NCBI RefSeq assembly: GCF_050908995.1
Contig: NC_135120.1
Span: 13,157,433-13,221,432 of the forward strand
From: Andrena cerasifolii
Lineage: Eukaryota; Arthropoda; Insecta; Hymenoptera; Andrenidae
Length of the DNA stretch: 64,000 nt
Direction of reading: 5' to 3'
The notes under the pieces were generated by a model that saw only the letters and a list, made by a program, of their open reading frames with translations, made no database searches and was not told the DNA's origin. Made by a program: the position numbers and the translations under genes. Positions 34,646-46,300 of this stretch are shown here, piece after piece. Position 1 is the first letter of the stretch. Each line of letters begins with the position of its first letter.

Positions 34646-36503
34646 TTATCGTTTACTGGACGATCGAGATCTTGACCTGCCCCGTTTTTTGTGTTTCCGT
34701 TTCTCGGCGTGACTCCTCGATGTCCTGTCTTTCGTTTTCTCCCGCTCTTTATCCTTCTTCTTATGCTTTTTACTCGACCTCTCTGGCGAGCTGTCTTGCT
34801 TCTTGTGCTTCTTTGATTTTTTCGATTTCTTTGATTTGTACGACTCGCTGCTACCGGACCTGCTCCTCCCATGCTTCCTTCTTTTTCCGTACTCGCTATC
34901 ATTATCGCTGTCGGACTCTGAGTGCCTCTTCCGGCTTTTTGATTTCTTGTCTACTCTGTCACTCTTGTTTCTATCGTGCTTTCCACCTTTCTTCTGTTCC
35001 TCGTCGAAATTACTCCTCTCCTCGTCTTTGCTGCCCTCCGAGCATTCGGAAGGAGTTGATTTTCGCTTTTTAACTATTTTATGCTTGGTTTCCTTGGATT
35101 CTTTAGACTTCTTGTCTTTGTACTCTTCGTACTTCTTAGCATCTGAAATCAATCCCATAAAATACTAAAGGCTACAACCTCTATAATTATCGCGGTTCTT
35201 GTAAAAGGTGGAGGGACTTTTAAAACCAAAAGCAAAAGAAGATATTGTTTAATCTCTAATATTTTTAACTGTCTGCACATTGTAAGGACAGCTTTGTTAC
35301 TCATTTTAAAAGTCCCTGAAAGGAAACTGATTATTCACACTAACTTAGAACTTTCGCATTCTTCGAATACTCCGAATTGGTTACTGGCTGCACCATGAAC
35401 TCATTTACAGATATAGTATTCCCTCCAAGGGCCAGTTTGATTATAAGTCTCCCAGCGTCGTCGTCAAATCCTTCTATCTGACCGTAAGCGTTGCTTTGTT
35501 TCCCAGCGATGATTTTCACGAACGTCCCTTTCTCAATTTTAAGCTCCTCCTCTTGCTTCTTAGAATTTGTAGTTTGCTTTTGTAGCGTTACTTTGTCAGC
35601 CCCGAGGCCCATGCCTTTTGGACGTAATTCAGGTGTAAGGGCTGAGACAAGCCTGAAATAGTAGCAGTTCTTTATTTATTCCACAATAATTCATATATTA
35701 AACGCACTGCAAAAATGTTTCTAAAGTAAATCGCATACTTTTCGTTTTTACCAATTCCCTTGCCTGGCTGCCATCCCATTCCCCGTAGCATTGCTACGCC
35801 AAAGGCATCGACTGGGATTTTTTCATAGTCCTCTAACGTAGACTAAAGAAAAATAGGGTAGCGCATAAGATAATAAAGTACCTCAGATAAATATAATATA
35901 TACGTGCGACTGTCTACCTGGTCTTTGCCCCTTAACGACTGATCATCTACCAGTGGCAAGGTCAGGGTTTTTGATTCAGTCTCTTGCTTCTCGTTAGAAG
36001 TAAGTTCTGCGATAATTTCTTTAGCCGCTTGCTCTTCTAAAGTAACAACTTTAATCTCCTCGACCTCTACTGGTTCTAGCTTTATCTTTGGTGACGTGCT
36101 CCCGTTCGTCAAGTCCACTTCCTCCTGCTTAACGTTAGCGTTCTCTTTACTCTCCTTTGTCCTGGGTTCGAAGATGTCGGCATCGATTCTGTTAACAATT
36201 CTTTCGTGCCAGGTTTTCGAACCCAGCAACGGAATAACGAGAGGTTCGTCCTTCTTCTCCTCCTCGCTGAAACCAAGAACGTTTTTCAAGATTCTCGGAA
36301 TAAATAAAATCTTATATACTTTTTATAGGTTATGTTTATGTTATGTGTTATTCTTTAGCTTACCCAATCACTTTAATACTCTTCTCATCGAGACACTCGA
36401 TGTAATCGACCTTTTTCGGTTCCTGTGGTAAGGTTTGCTTTAAAACAGGCTTCCTAATGGACTTGGCGAAGCCAAAGGATATCTTCTTCCCTTCCTCAGC
36501 CAT
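34646..36503 (-). CDS. GPKOW: G-patch and KOW domain spliceosomal protein (GPKOW/Spp2 type)
   Basis: Five minus-strand exons join in phase: 36503-36364, 36266-35918, 35842-35739, 35652-35345 and 35142-34646, giving 465 residues. In yeast and human this family (Spp2/GPKOW/MOS2) recruits and stimulates the helicase DHX16/Prp2 at the activated spliceosome, through its G-patch. The N-terminus has the family opening ISFGFAKSIRKPVLK. The G-patch is at about 174-198 (AFGVAMLRGMGWQPGKGIGK), followed by LRPKGMGLGA. One KOW motif is at about 237-285 (KGTFVKIIAGKQSNAYGQIE). The last 165 residues are a Lys/Arg/Ser-rich low-complexity tail ending in an RSRSRSSSKR-type RS stretch. A second KOW, present in vertebrate proteins, is not visible. 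All introns are short. The exon 4 donor is the weaker GTTAGT, needed to join the tail in phase. Confidence 0.92.
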
Positions 36504-37877
36504 CTTTCCGTTATCGCGACCCTGATTTCAGAGTGAATACACTTAGAGCGTAAATAAATATTCGCTGAAATTATTTACATTGATCCTACACCATGTTTCA
36601 TTAATCGATTGGGAGTAAACTGTAAGTTATTCAAGCATCGTTACGGTACTACGGCCTCGAACGTCCACGAAAACGCTACGTTCAAGACTCACTAACCAAT
36701 GCACGTCGGGTGTATCGTATTTTCCTTGAATGAATCCATTTTATGCGTTTCTATGAAACGTGAATGGGCGGAGCATTTCTCTTGGAGCTGTGATCCGATA
36801 GGTTGAACTCGATAAGGGACATTCTCACTGCACGAGTGAATTATCTTTGATTTTGAAAGACACTAAGAGCCTTAACAATATTTTTCACTTATATATTACA
36901 TATTCATCTCGCTTCGTAATAAGTTTAATCTACATATGTGTTTGGAATCAGCGTCCCTCGTTCTAAGTATGAAGAAATCCGTATTTTATTTTCAGGGAAA
37001 CTGCATGAATTAGTCATAGTGGTCTCGATAACTGTAAGGAATATTTCCGTTGCAAAGGAATTGTTAATTATTTTATCGAAGCTGAAAACACGATTGCCTG
37101 GGCACTTGTTAATCTGTAGATTTGTGACATTCAAGATTAATTCGTTTTCATACTAAAGGGCTGATAGTTGTAGGTTTTATTTGTTCTTTGGACAATACAC
37201 GTTTGAGTCTACCCCAATTTATGCACCGTAGCGCATGACAGCGCTATTATGTATTATGTCGCTCGCAATCCATTCAGGCCCATTCTATTTTCAGTCTGCA
37301 CTCTCTGTTCCGCTTTTTTATACTTTGCAAATTACTCCACAGAGATGGAAGGTGAAAACGAACAATTGAAAACAAGAGGCTCGATATTCGTGTAATTGAG
37401 AGTACGGAGATGGTTTAAATAATAAATATGTGTAACTAAACCTCCATGATTATGTATTTGTTATGCGGAGGTCAAACGTATTGGCCGGTGAGAGCGAGTG
37501 AGGGGTAGCTCCCACCATGCCGCCAGTCTACCTTGGCGCTCCTCTTCTTAACGTTCTCCTCTTGCTCGCTCTCTGTCTCTTCCTACACCATGAGCACGCG
37601 TAGGGGTCACTGGAGAGGGCCGATTTCCCCTCGATCGCTGTTCGAGGAACCGCTCGGACCGGGCAATCCATCTGACCTCCACCAATCAACTTTAATTTTA
37701 TAAGTGCGTGTAACATGAATCGTAAATTTTGCAAACAACGATAGCAACCGAATTTACACATTGTGCTGAATACAATCGTCGAAATAATTAGAGGATTAGC
37801 TACTCAAACGACTTCATCGAGGAAATACCAAAATTTCCATTATTCTCATGAATCGTCCGAGAATATAAAGTCCTGAT
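36504..37877. other. Upstream of GPKOW; no gene recognised
   Basis: The first few hundred bases must include the GPKOW promoter, but I see no unambiguous initiator. No other exon is supported up to the hAT element. Confidence 0.4.
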
Positions 37878-38195
37878 CAGGGGTGGATTTGCGCATGGGC
37901 TAAGGAGACTGCAGCCCAGGGCGGCAAATTTTCGGGTGCGGAAAATTTTGGGGAGCGGCAAGTTTTGAGCGAAAGAAATTAGAAAATGTTTAAACATAGT
38001 GGCTTGAGAAACTTTAAAAACAATTCACTTCTTTTTCATGTAGCGAATTAGCAAAAAGTCACATGTGAGTAGCCATGTTGAATTAATTTTAAAATTGTCT
38101 CGACTCTTTTCGATTAAAATGTTTTATGATATTTCACGGAAAGGGCGGCAGACGCTTGTTAGCCTAGGGGCGCCAAATCTGAAAATTCGCCCCTG
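37878..38195. mobile_element. hAT MITE, family C, copy 1
   Basis: The ends CAGGGGTGGATTT and GAAAATTCGCCCCTG are inverted. The flanking 8-mers GTCCTGAT (37870-37877) and GTCCCGAT (38196-38203) differ at one base, an 8-bp duplication typical of hAT. The interior (CAGCCCAGGGCGGCAAATTTT, TTGAATTAATTTTAAAATT, ATGATATTTC) is shared with the copy at 39136. No open frame. Confidence 0.88.
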
Positions 38196-39135
38196 GTCCC
38201 GATGTTACTTCTTACTTTTGATTATGTTATCTGGCCGTCTACATTTACTTTTCGTGTACTCTATTGTGTTAGTATTACTTTTAAGTAGCTTTAAATGGTA
38301 AGATTAATAACAGTTGACAGCTGTACCTCGCCTTTTGCACTCCTCTAGTGTTATATGTGCTATTCAAATCTAACTATTCTTTTTCTTTTTCCTCTTTCTC
38401 TTTCTCGCTTTTTTATGTTTTCTATTGTAAAATCTACTGTGCAATAACGAATTATTATTATGCTCATGCACAGTGTTTGCAATATTTGCGAATCACGTGA
38501 CCATCGATATGCGCTTGAGAAATAATAAGGATCCCTGTCGAGCGTTCTTGGGAACGGGTTTCCCAGAACTCCAGCATTTAAAGGTGCCAACTGTCTGCAC
38601 TGCAACCCGTTAGCGCGCTAGTTCCGATAAAGCTCGTTAAACGATTTTCTCCGATCCTTTCCTGATGCGTCGCAGAGGAAGCCATTTGCCTATCTTTCGG
38701 TACAAGACATTACAGTTAAAAACGGCGACCAATTGAGAACGGTAGTTAAGCTCTGTCTAGCAGGTAGGGGGGTGAGCGCGTTTTAGCGGCGACAACAGCA
38801 CCGGGTATGCAGATACGAAGCCGGGGTAAACCGGGAAGCCGTAGTTCGCGGAGCGTAGTAATCGTAGTAGCTCCGGACAGTCAACGACATTTCGAAGCCG
38901 CGGACACACTGGTATTCAGGAATCCAGGTAAACCTCTTCTCTCGACTTTCATTTCAATTTTCATCATTCTCCCTGTGAACCACATTGTCATTCACCTAAT
39001 CCTTTGCAGACCACTCTGGAATTTGTGTTAGTTTTGTTCTCTCAATTTAAGCAGCGAATCTCTTTGAGAAATTACTTTGGGGAGTGGATAATTTCACATA
39101 TCTTCTCGCCTTTGCTTTTAATAATTAATCCTATT
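38196..39135. other. Possible 5' exon region of the Tyr-rich secreted protein gene
   Basis: A CpG-rich block at about 38770-38930 ends in the donor AATCCAG|GTAAAC (38927/38928). It is a candidate untranslated first exon for the plus-strand gene whose coding exon starts with an acceptor at 41253. An ATG at 38807 would enter that exon in a different frame, so it would be an upstream ORF rather than the start. The assignment is inference. Confidence 0.25.
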
Positions 39136-39425
39136 CGGGGCGGATTTCTATGTAGGCTAAGCAGGCTGTAGCCCAGGGCGGCAAATTTTGGGCGAAAGAA
39201 ATTGGAAAAGTTTTTATTATGGGGTGATTTTATTACCGGGTGATCTATAAACTCAGAGGCTTGGGACAAGTTTAAAAATAATTCAACTTTGGTCATGTAT
39301 CAAATTAACAATAACCCATATGCGAGTTACCATATTGAATTAATTTTAAAATTCTCTCAACTGTTTCAAATTAAAATATTTAATGATATTTCTCGAAAAG
39401 GGCCAAATCTCCAAATCTGCCCTTG
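39136..39425. mobile_element. hAT MITE, family C, copy 2
   Basis: The same family as 37878-38195, in the same orientation, 940 bp away. It is flanked by the exact 8-bp direct repeat ATCCTATT (39128-39135 and 39426-39433). The separate duplications show that the two copies inserted independently and are not a local duplication. Confidence 0.88.
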
Positions 39426-41252
39426 ATCCTATTCATAGATTCGTTTGGGATTTAGCTAACCTTTTTGTGGCAGCTTTGACAATTAATCCTCGTCAATTCT
39501 TCTCATAGACTACTTTGAAACTGGAGTTAATCTTCCTCCTCGATTTTGATTTTTGAATCTGTTTAATCTTTAAACAGCTCCTCCTTAATATTCCAAACGA
39601 CAAGTCATTCGGTTGATTCCTTACGGTGCTTCAAATTCCTCTCAACTCGTTATTCGATTCCATCACCGAAATCTCCGAGACCAGTGATTAAGAAGCGACC
39701 GAAATATAATAGCAAGTGTAAAAAACGGTCCGCGAGCGACTCCTAACTGTAAAACAGCGAGCGTAACAGTGTGATACCGATGCTAACGGAGGAGATCCTG
39801 CTGGAGATTTGTTCCGCTATGCTGAGACGTCCTATCCTCTTCCTCGTTGCTTTTTTGCGGTTACAATGTTGCACGTCGTGTTCCTAACCGAGCGGGACCC
39901 GATAAGAGCTCGTCAGTTTTGCATACTTCGCGTAACATCGAATTCGACACTGTCCATCGACTTGTAAATGATTCGTCGATTAAAAGCACAATCTCGACTA
40001 CATTCTTCTCTGTAAATCCAGATCAGGAGATAAGCTGCCTTTCAAGTACACTCATTATAGGTCGTAACTACGGTCGCACGTCGATGCAAGGATCAGTCAC
40101 TTCGCAAACTTATTTCATGTTAACTGACCGAGCAAAAAGCTTCGGGATCCTCGGCTCGACGCGCTCCGGCGAGCTAAACGTACCTACCTTCAAGCATCTT
40201 TTGTGAAATAAGGCATGAGAGAGTTAGCTGCTCGATTACAGTGATTCGGTTCGTAAATCAAGTTTACTAGAAGTCGGTATAAAAAATTCTGATGGATTAT
40301 TTAACACGAGACCACTGATGTGATAGAATCCCCTGCACGGTGGATCGTTTCAGATTTTTCTATTAGATTTATAGCAATTTAAAAAAAAAAAACTTTTATT
40401 AAAATGCACTAAAAAGGAAAGAATAAGTATTTTATGTTTTTTAGTGAGAATATTGTATTGTCATCGGAACTACGTATGTGTGCAAAGTTTCAAGTCGATC
40501 GGATATGTGGAAGTGGGTCAAAATTAGCTTACAAGATTTCACCCTGACAAACTCACAAGTGAAGCTGAATAAAATCTTGTAAAATAGAGGCTCGTGGAAA
40601 AAGAAGTAGCCTACTCGTAGCGGCAGAATTTTCGACAACGTGGCTCTATTGTTACCCGAATAGAAGTTTCGTAACCGGAATCGGTACGCAGTTGGTCCCG
40701 AGCTGAATGGTGCATTGAACTTTGGTCGCGGTGCACGCGTGTTAACGAGTCCCTGGATTCTGCCTGGGTTTCGCGTGGAGGATGCCACCGTAAATGTAGT
40801 CGAGTGAACAATCGCGCTACCGGATCTACGTGTTGCCCGGAACTCGGTATAATACCGCGGAAACGCTCGGGAAATGATATTTGTTATGGGGATCGGAGTG
40901 GTGGTCCCACAGTCGAGGGCGATCTCATCTGACCGCGCGGCTTACCGGACGGAACGGTCATTAAACGTCTGTCGTCGGTTTTTACAGAGTCCTCCCGCCG
41001 TTTCGGTGAAAGCTTCGGCTGACATTCACGGCTAATTTAGGCTCCAACGGTAATCGGCCGCGTATTGTTGGCTACCGCTCATTTCGCGACGTAACGAATG
41101 CATTAACGCGTTCAATGTCGCCGTTGGAACTTTAGGCTTTCAGTTAGAGTGTCAAGATTCCTCCTCATTGTGCTCCACGATTGCAATCCTCCCCTCGGAA
41201 CCCGATTATTCCAAAGAGTAGAAAGAAAATTTCCCTTTGTATAAAATTTGCA
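39426..41252. other. Upstream region or intron of the secreted protein gene
   Basis: No supported coding exon. At 39780-39890 an ATG opens a short frame with a signal-peptide-like stretch (MLRRPILFLVAFL), but it stops after about 35 codons and has no good donor. The acceptor TATAAAATTTGCAG ends at 41253, just before the coding exon. Confidence 0.35.
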
Positions 41253-41260
41253 GACCAACG

Positions 41261-42703
41261 ATGCGACTATACCTCTTCAAAATATACACGCTGCTGTTCC
41301 TATCAACGGAAATCGACGCGGCAGGGATCGGTAAGGCATGGCAGGTTCTTCCGCATTCGAAGGACCAGTGGAACCACCCATGGTGGTCCCGCTTGGACAG
41401 CTCCGCGTTCGAAGTGCGCAGCGTGAGCGGCGTGGGTCGCCTGGACCCTCTGGAAACCCCGCAGAAGAGTCTAAAGCTCGATCGACTGGATTCAAACGGC
41501 GCCAATGCGCAAAATTCGCACGATCAATTCGATCGAATCTTCGACGACCGGTACGAGAATCTCGACGAAGCCGAGGATGCTGAGATGGAGGACAAGGTGT
41601 TCAAGACAGGAATCGTGATGACGCACCTTCGATCAGCAAATTGCAAAGACACTCCAGAAGAGACGTCAGACAAGACCAAAGAAGGTTTGTCCAGAGTCCG
41701 ACGGGATGCAGAGAATGAAACAAAAATGGAGCAGATCTCGACCACGAAGAACGTTCGCGAGGTCCGCCTGAGCTCCCCGGAGAGCTGGTCCACTCAGCCT
41801 TTCTCCATACAGTTCCTTCATCGAAGGAACCCTGACCAGATGGTGCAGCAGACGGTGGACGACGAAGACATGGGGAACGCGAGGAGCTACCACGAGCCGA
41901 GAGCAGATTTCGTCACCAGCCACCACAGGAGGAGCTACGATCACCGAGAGACAAGGGACATGCCAGTGACCAGAGGCTACGACGACCTGGACTTCGCTTG
42001 GTACAGGAACGCCCTTAGAGAACGGGACTACGACCCCCCGACCTACCGTCGCGGCTACAGCTACTACTACCCAGACCGTTACAGGATGGAGAGAGACTAC
42101 TACATGCGTCTGCCCCAGGACTACTCTTACTACTACGATCGGTACAGGGACGAGGATCTGGATTTGTACGGGCGAAGCAGACCGACGCCCAAGCCGAAGA
42201 GGATTATCTACTACGCCACCCTTCCGGAGGTCGTCAGGAAGCCCGTGGACCTGAGGAACTACCCCAGACCTTACGACGGGACCAGATCCCCAGTTTCCAG
42301 GGACGGAAGCTTCAAACGTATCCCGGGGAACGTGGACCCCAGCAGGTTTCGCTACAGACACCTGTACGACGGCTATGATTCATACTCGAAGAGGTCCAGC
42401 TTGATGGATAGACCCTACCCCGAAGAGGAGAGTCGTCGCAAGGTGACGCTGGAGAATCTTCGTAATAACGATCCGTTCGATCAGAACAACGATCGGAAGC
42501 TGGCTAATCAGGTGTCCGTGAGGAACGAGGGCAAGGTCCCTTGGCCGGTGCAGATCGGGACCGAAGTGAGCGTGAAGGATGATGAGAGGATCCCTGGGAG
42601 AAAGATCTTCGGGGATAATGGCGGCTACGAGAGATTCCAGAGCGCCCAGCTGCAGAAGGCACCCGACGCCACTGGCTCCAGCGAGCTCCAGAGCGATAAT
42701 TGA
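41261..42703 (+). CDS. Secreted Tyr/Arg/Asp-rich protein of unknown function
   Basis: One uninterrupted exon encodes 480 residues. I start at the ATG at 41261, not the in-frame one at 41237, because a splice acceptor (TTTGCAG) ends at 41253 between them and the later Met begins a clean signal peptide (residues 1-20, LLFL core, cleavage about A20/A21). An acidic stretch lies at 90-111. A dibasic furin-like site RVRR is at 145-148, followed by DAEN. Residues 257-305 are dense in Tyr with Arg and Asp (GYSYYYPDRYRMERDYYMR and similar). After that comes the hydrophobic RIIYYATLPEVVRKP (314-328). There is one Cys (128), so no disulfide domain. The strong third-position G/C preference supports coding. 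I do not recognise the family. The composition suits a cuticle or matrix protein or a processed precursor; both are guesses. Confidence 0.85.
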   Translation: MRLYLFKIYTLLFLSTEIDAAGIGKAWQVLPHSKDQWNHPWWSRLDSSAFEVRSVSGVGRLDPLETPQKSLKLDRLDSNGANAQNSHDQFDRIFDDRYENLDEAEDAEMEDKVFKTGIVMTHLRSANCKDTPEETSDKTKEGLSRVRRDAENETKMEQISTTKNVREVRLSSPESWSTQPFSIQFLHRRNPDQMVQQTVDDEDMGNARSYHEPRADFVTSHHRRSYDHRETRDMPVTRGYDDLDFAWYRNALRERDYDPPTYRRGYSYYYPDRYRMERDYYMRLPQDYSYYYDRYRDEDLDLYGRSRPTPKPKRIIYYATLPEVVRKPVDLRNYPRPYDGTRSPVSRDGSFKRIPGNVDPSRFRYRHLYDGYDSYSKRSSLMDRPYPEEESRRKVTLENLRNNDPFDQNNDRKLANQVSVRNEGKVPWPVQIGTEVSVKDDERIPGRKIFGDNGGYERFQSAQLQKAPDATGSSELQSDN

Positions 42704-43205
42704 AGAGAACTCCTCTGGCGTTTTGTAGTCTATTCTGACAGATACTTTTCCATCACTGTTCTTAGACTTTTATATGTTGGCTTCTCTTATATGAATATTT
42801 GGTTGAGAGTCTCGAGCGTATTATGATTTTTATGGAGGCTGTATTAAATATGACATGGGATCGATATGCAATCGTGTTTGCTTTGGGAGATGGAGGAAAA
42901 CATAATGGAACGTATTGTGATCTGCGGAGTTCTTGCAACTTTTCCTATGTATGTAGTCGTAGTTATTTATGAGAATATCACTTGCGGTGTTTTGTGTAGG
43001 CTTGTTTAAAAAGGAACGCTGATCGCCTTACTTTCTGCTTTAATGTGGGAGTTTAATAGCATTTATAAAGCGAGCGCATTCTTTATTGTATCAGGTGCAT
43101 CGTGTAAAGGAACCAGTCGACTTTCATTTCATTTCTTGTTATTAATATCGAAGGATTGAAATGTTTTGATGTTGAGTTCGAAGTGGTTTCGCGATGGGAA
43201 ATAAA
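42704..43205 (+). terminator. 3' UTR and poly(A) signal of the secreted protein gene
   Basis: AATAAA at 43200-43205 is the first canonical signal after the stop. The convergent coiled-coil gene has its own AATAAA on the minus strand at 43338-43333, so the two transcripts end about 130 bp apart. Confidence 0.55.
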
Positions 43206-43332
43206 GAAGGGATTGAGAGGGCTGGGTGGTGGTTTTCAATCGTTTTTTTTTTATACTACTTTGATACACGCTAAGCCTTCGCGAGGGAAGAAGTTGTAGG
43301 TAGGGAGTTTAGAATTTCGTTGTATTTAATTT

Positions 43333-43338
43333 TTTATT
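43333..43338 (-). terminator. Poly(A) signal of the coiled-coil gene
   Basis: AATAAA on the minus strand, about 42 bases after the stop codon at 43380-43382. Confidence 0.55.
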
Positions 43339-43379
43339 CCTAAACTAGCAATCAAAATGTCGTGTTGTACATTTCTTTT

Positions 43380-46300
43380 TTAATATATAGCTAAACAATT
43401 TTGAGGAGTATTTATAAAACTATTATCTCCCTGAACACTCGTTACATCTTCGTCTTCTTCATCGTCTTTTTGAATAGAAACTTCGACAGGCCTTCGGAGA
43501 AATTGTTCCTCGAAATTATTCGACCCAATTCGCTCATCCAAGAGCTGACCTGCGCGAGTTTGTGAATGTAACGTTAGAAAGAGATGGAAGATGTTTATAT
43601 CTCGTTAATAATAATAATAATAAATTTAATAGCAAATTAAACAAATTACCGAATTGGGCACTTTTCCATTGATAAAGCCGGAGAGTTCCTCCGGTGTCAT
43701 GTTTAAAATGTTACAGGCAGTTTCGTGAGCCTCTTTCTCGCTAGCTTCGTCCCCATTGGGACTTTTTTGTGATTCATGATCGATCCGATACTCGTAAAGC
43801 TTTTTCAAAAATTCCTAGGCCAAAGTAATGCGAAATAAGAATACTCGTGGACCAAGAAATTAGTTCTCACTTCTCTAAAATTCTGTCATACTTTTATAGC
43901 TTTCGAGTACTCCACGTTCTGACTTTCAGCAGCAATCATTTTCACATTCATAGACTTAACGGTTTCCTCGTACTCAGCTTTAATGGCGTCAACTTCCCTC
44001 TGCATCAACTCTTCCCAGTTCTTGGCACGTTGATTTTCCATCTATTAGAAAAACGGTAAATATCGAAAAAGGAACCTTTGTTCACTTTTTATTATTGTTT
44101 AGAAGAGGCCTTTACCTTCTCCCTTATATCTGCCTCTGACTTGCCATTGTCAGTTAGCAGGTTATCCTTCTCCTTACTCAAAACCGAAATCTGTTGGGCA
44201 TAGTTAGTCGACAAGAGAACATGTCCACGAAATATGAAGCACATTTAACAACTTTTAACTCAGGATATGTACTTTCGCTTTCAGCTGTGAATTACTGTTT
44301 CGCGCAGCGCTAATCTCGTTCTCTAAACAATTTATCTTCGACACTCGCTGATCCTTCTCCTTGCTCAGATCTGCTAGCTGACTTTTGTAACTGCTCAGTA
44401 AGAATCCCTTGTTGGCGTTCGCTGATTCTGATCGCAGTAATCTGGATTATTCAACTTGCTGATCAACTCGTTTCGATCAGCACGATACCATTTCCCATTT
44501 TCACAAAAATTCAGAAGTTGAAAAGGTAAATACTATAGGGGCTAGAACTGAAAATTTTCATTCCTTTCTTTTATCTATTTTTCGACATCCCTAGAAACTG
44601 TAATAAATTATTATACAACCCCTGGCAATAAGTTTGAAAGCAAACGCAAAGATACGAAACTAACAAGAAATACCAATATTTGTTATACATATATAAAATG
44701 CAACGATACTATGGTAATGTATAACCACCAAAAATAATTACGAATTTCGTTTATTATATAATAAAAAATATAGACGTATGGAGTACTAGGTAATATAAAT
44801 ATTAAATTAACTATTGTTAATTTCTTTGCAAATTTATCATGTTCAATACTTTTCCAGAACTTTTCAATAAAAAATATTGGTATTTCTTGTTAGTTTCGTA
44901 TCATTACGTTTGGTTCGAAACTTTTTGCCAGGGGTTGTAGCACTCAGCGTTTGCCACCAAATTCTCCATAGAATTAACACCCACTAAGAAAACAACTTTT
45001 CATTTCTTTGCCACTTACATCGTTCGCCATTTCAACTCCTCAATCATAAAAACACCATTCTTAGCATTAAGTTTCTAAAAATTTTCTAATTAACCATTTA
45101 CCGCTAATAACATTCCAATCGATTATTCCCCACAACTGAACGCTTACTTGTTTCGAAGCTGAGTAATCGTCGCTGCGTCTTCCTCGGCCTTCTTCTTCAG
45201 CCCCGCGATTTCCCTGCTCCTCTGGATGTCTCTAAAATGAACCGCGTTACCTTTCTCGCGCTGCTCCTTTCCCGCATTCTGCTCCATCCACTCTCGCGTC
45301 TCCTCCATCCTCTTGTGCAGCGCGAGATTCTCGGAGATGAGATTGTTCAGGTTGGCCTCGATGTCCTCTATCTCCAGCTTCAGCTTGTCGAAGCATTTAC
45401 TGATCGACTCGTACCTCTGCGATTTGCTTTTCAGCGCCATTCGGGTCGTCGCCAATTCCCGTTTTAATTTGTTCGATCTGGCGACTGCCACTCGCAGCTG
45501 GCGAAATTGGAACGCGTGATACGAATCTCCTCCTATCCCGTGCACCTCGATCGAATCGATCGCTCGTATTGTTTCAGATACCTTTTTATGCAATTTGCTC
45601 GATATCTTCTTGCGGCCCCTCATAAGTCCGCGACACTTGTACCCATAATTCTGCCCTGCCTTTTCGCTCATCGCGCGGGGACCGAAATTTTCCAAGACGG
45701 ACGTGCAGATGCGTACGATCCTGTCCTGCAGTATCTCGTTCTCTTTGCGAGCTTCCAGCTTCACGTTCTCCAACGATCTGGAGAAGAGTTCAATTGCAGA
45801 GATTGCCCCGCGTGTAACCCTTTGACAGTTTATCTGAAGACAGTGTATACAGAAGAAGAAGAAAACGGGGGAGAACAAGAAAAATGGTACTTGCAAACCA
45901 TGCTTTTACCATAAACGGAAATGTTTTATTACATAAAAAAAATTATACATTTTTCAAACCGGAATTTGAAATTTTATTCGACTGCCGAAGGGTTAATCGT
46001 AATTTGGAATATCACCTCTTGTATTTCTCCTTGACGATCGATTTCGTCCTCAGAGCTTCCGCCAGGTCCTCTTTCGTTTCAGAGAGTTTCACCTCGAGCT
46101 CGGAGATAATCGCTTCGTATCTGATTTTAAATCGAGATCAAGAAGACTCTAAATTGAGATTGCAAATGGGAGATTGAATGAAAAGAATGGAAACAAATTG
46201 CAATGCTCGACCAATGTTGGCTTGAAATATTTCCACGCCCGTCCCTTCTGCTATATTAAACTTGAAAAATGATTCCAAAATATTTCGGGCCAAGGGGTTA

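Noticed and set aside
41666..42361. 231-codon open frame on the minus strand
   Set aside because: Shadow of the Tyr-rich gene: Val-rich because Tyr, Asp and Arg codons read as Val, Ser and Pro codons on the other strand.
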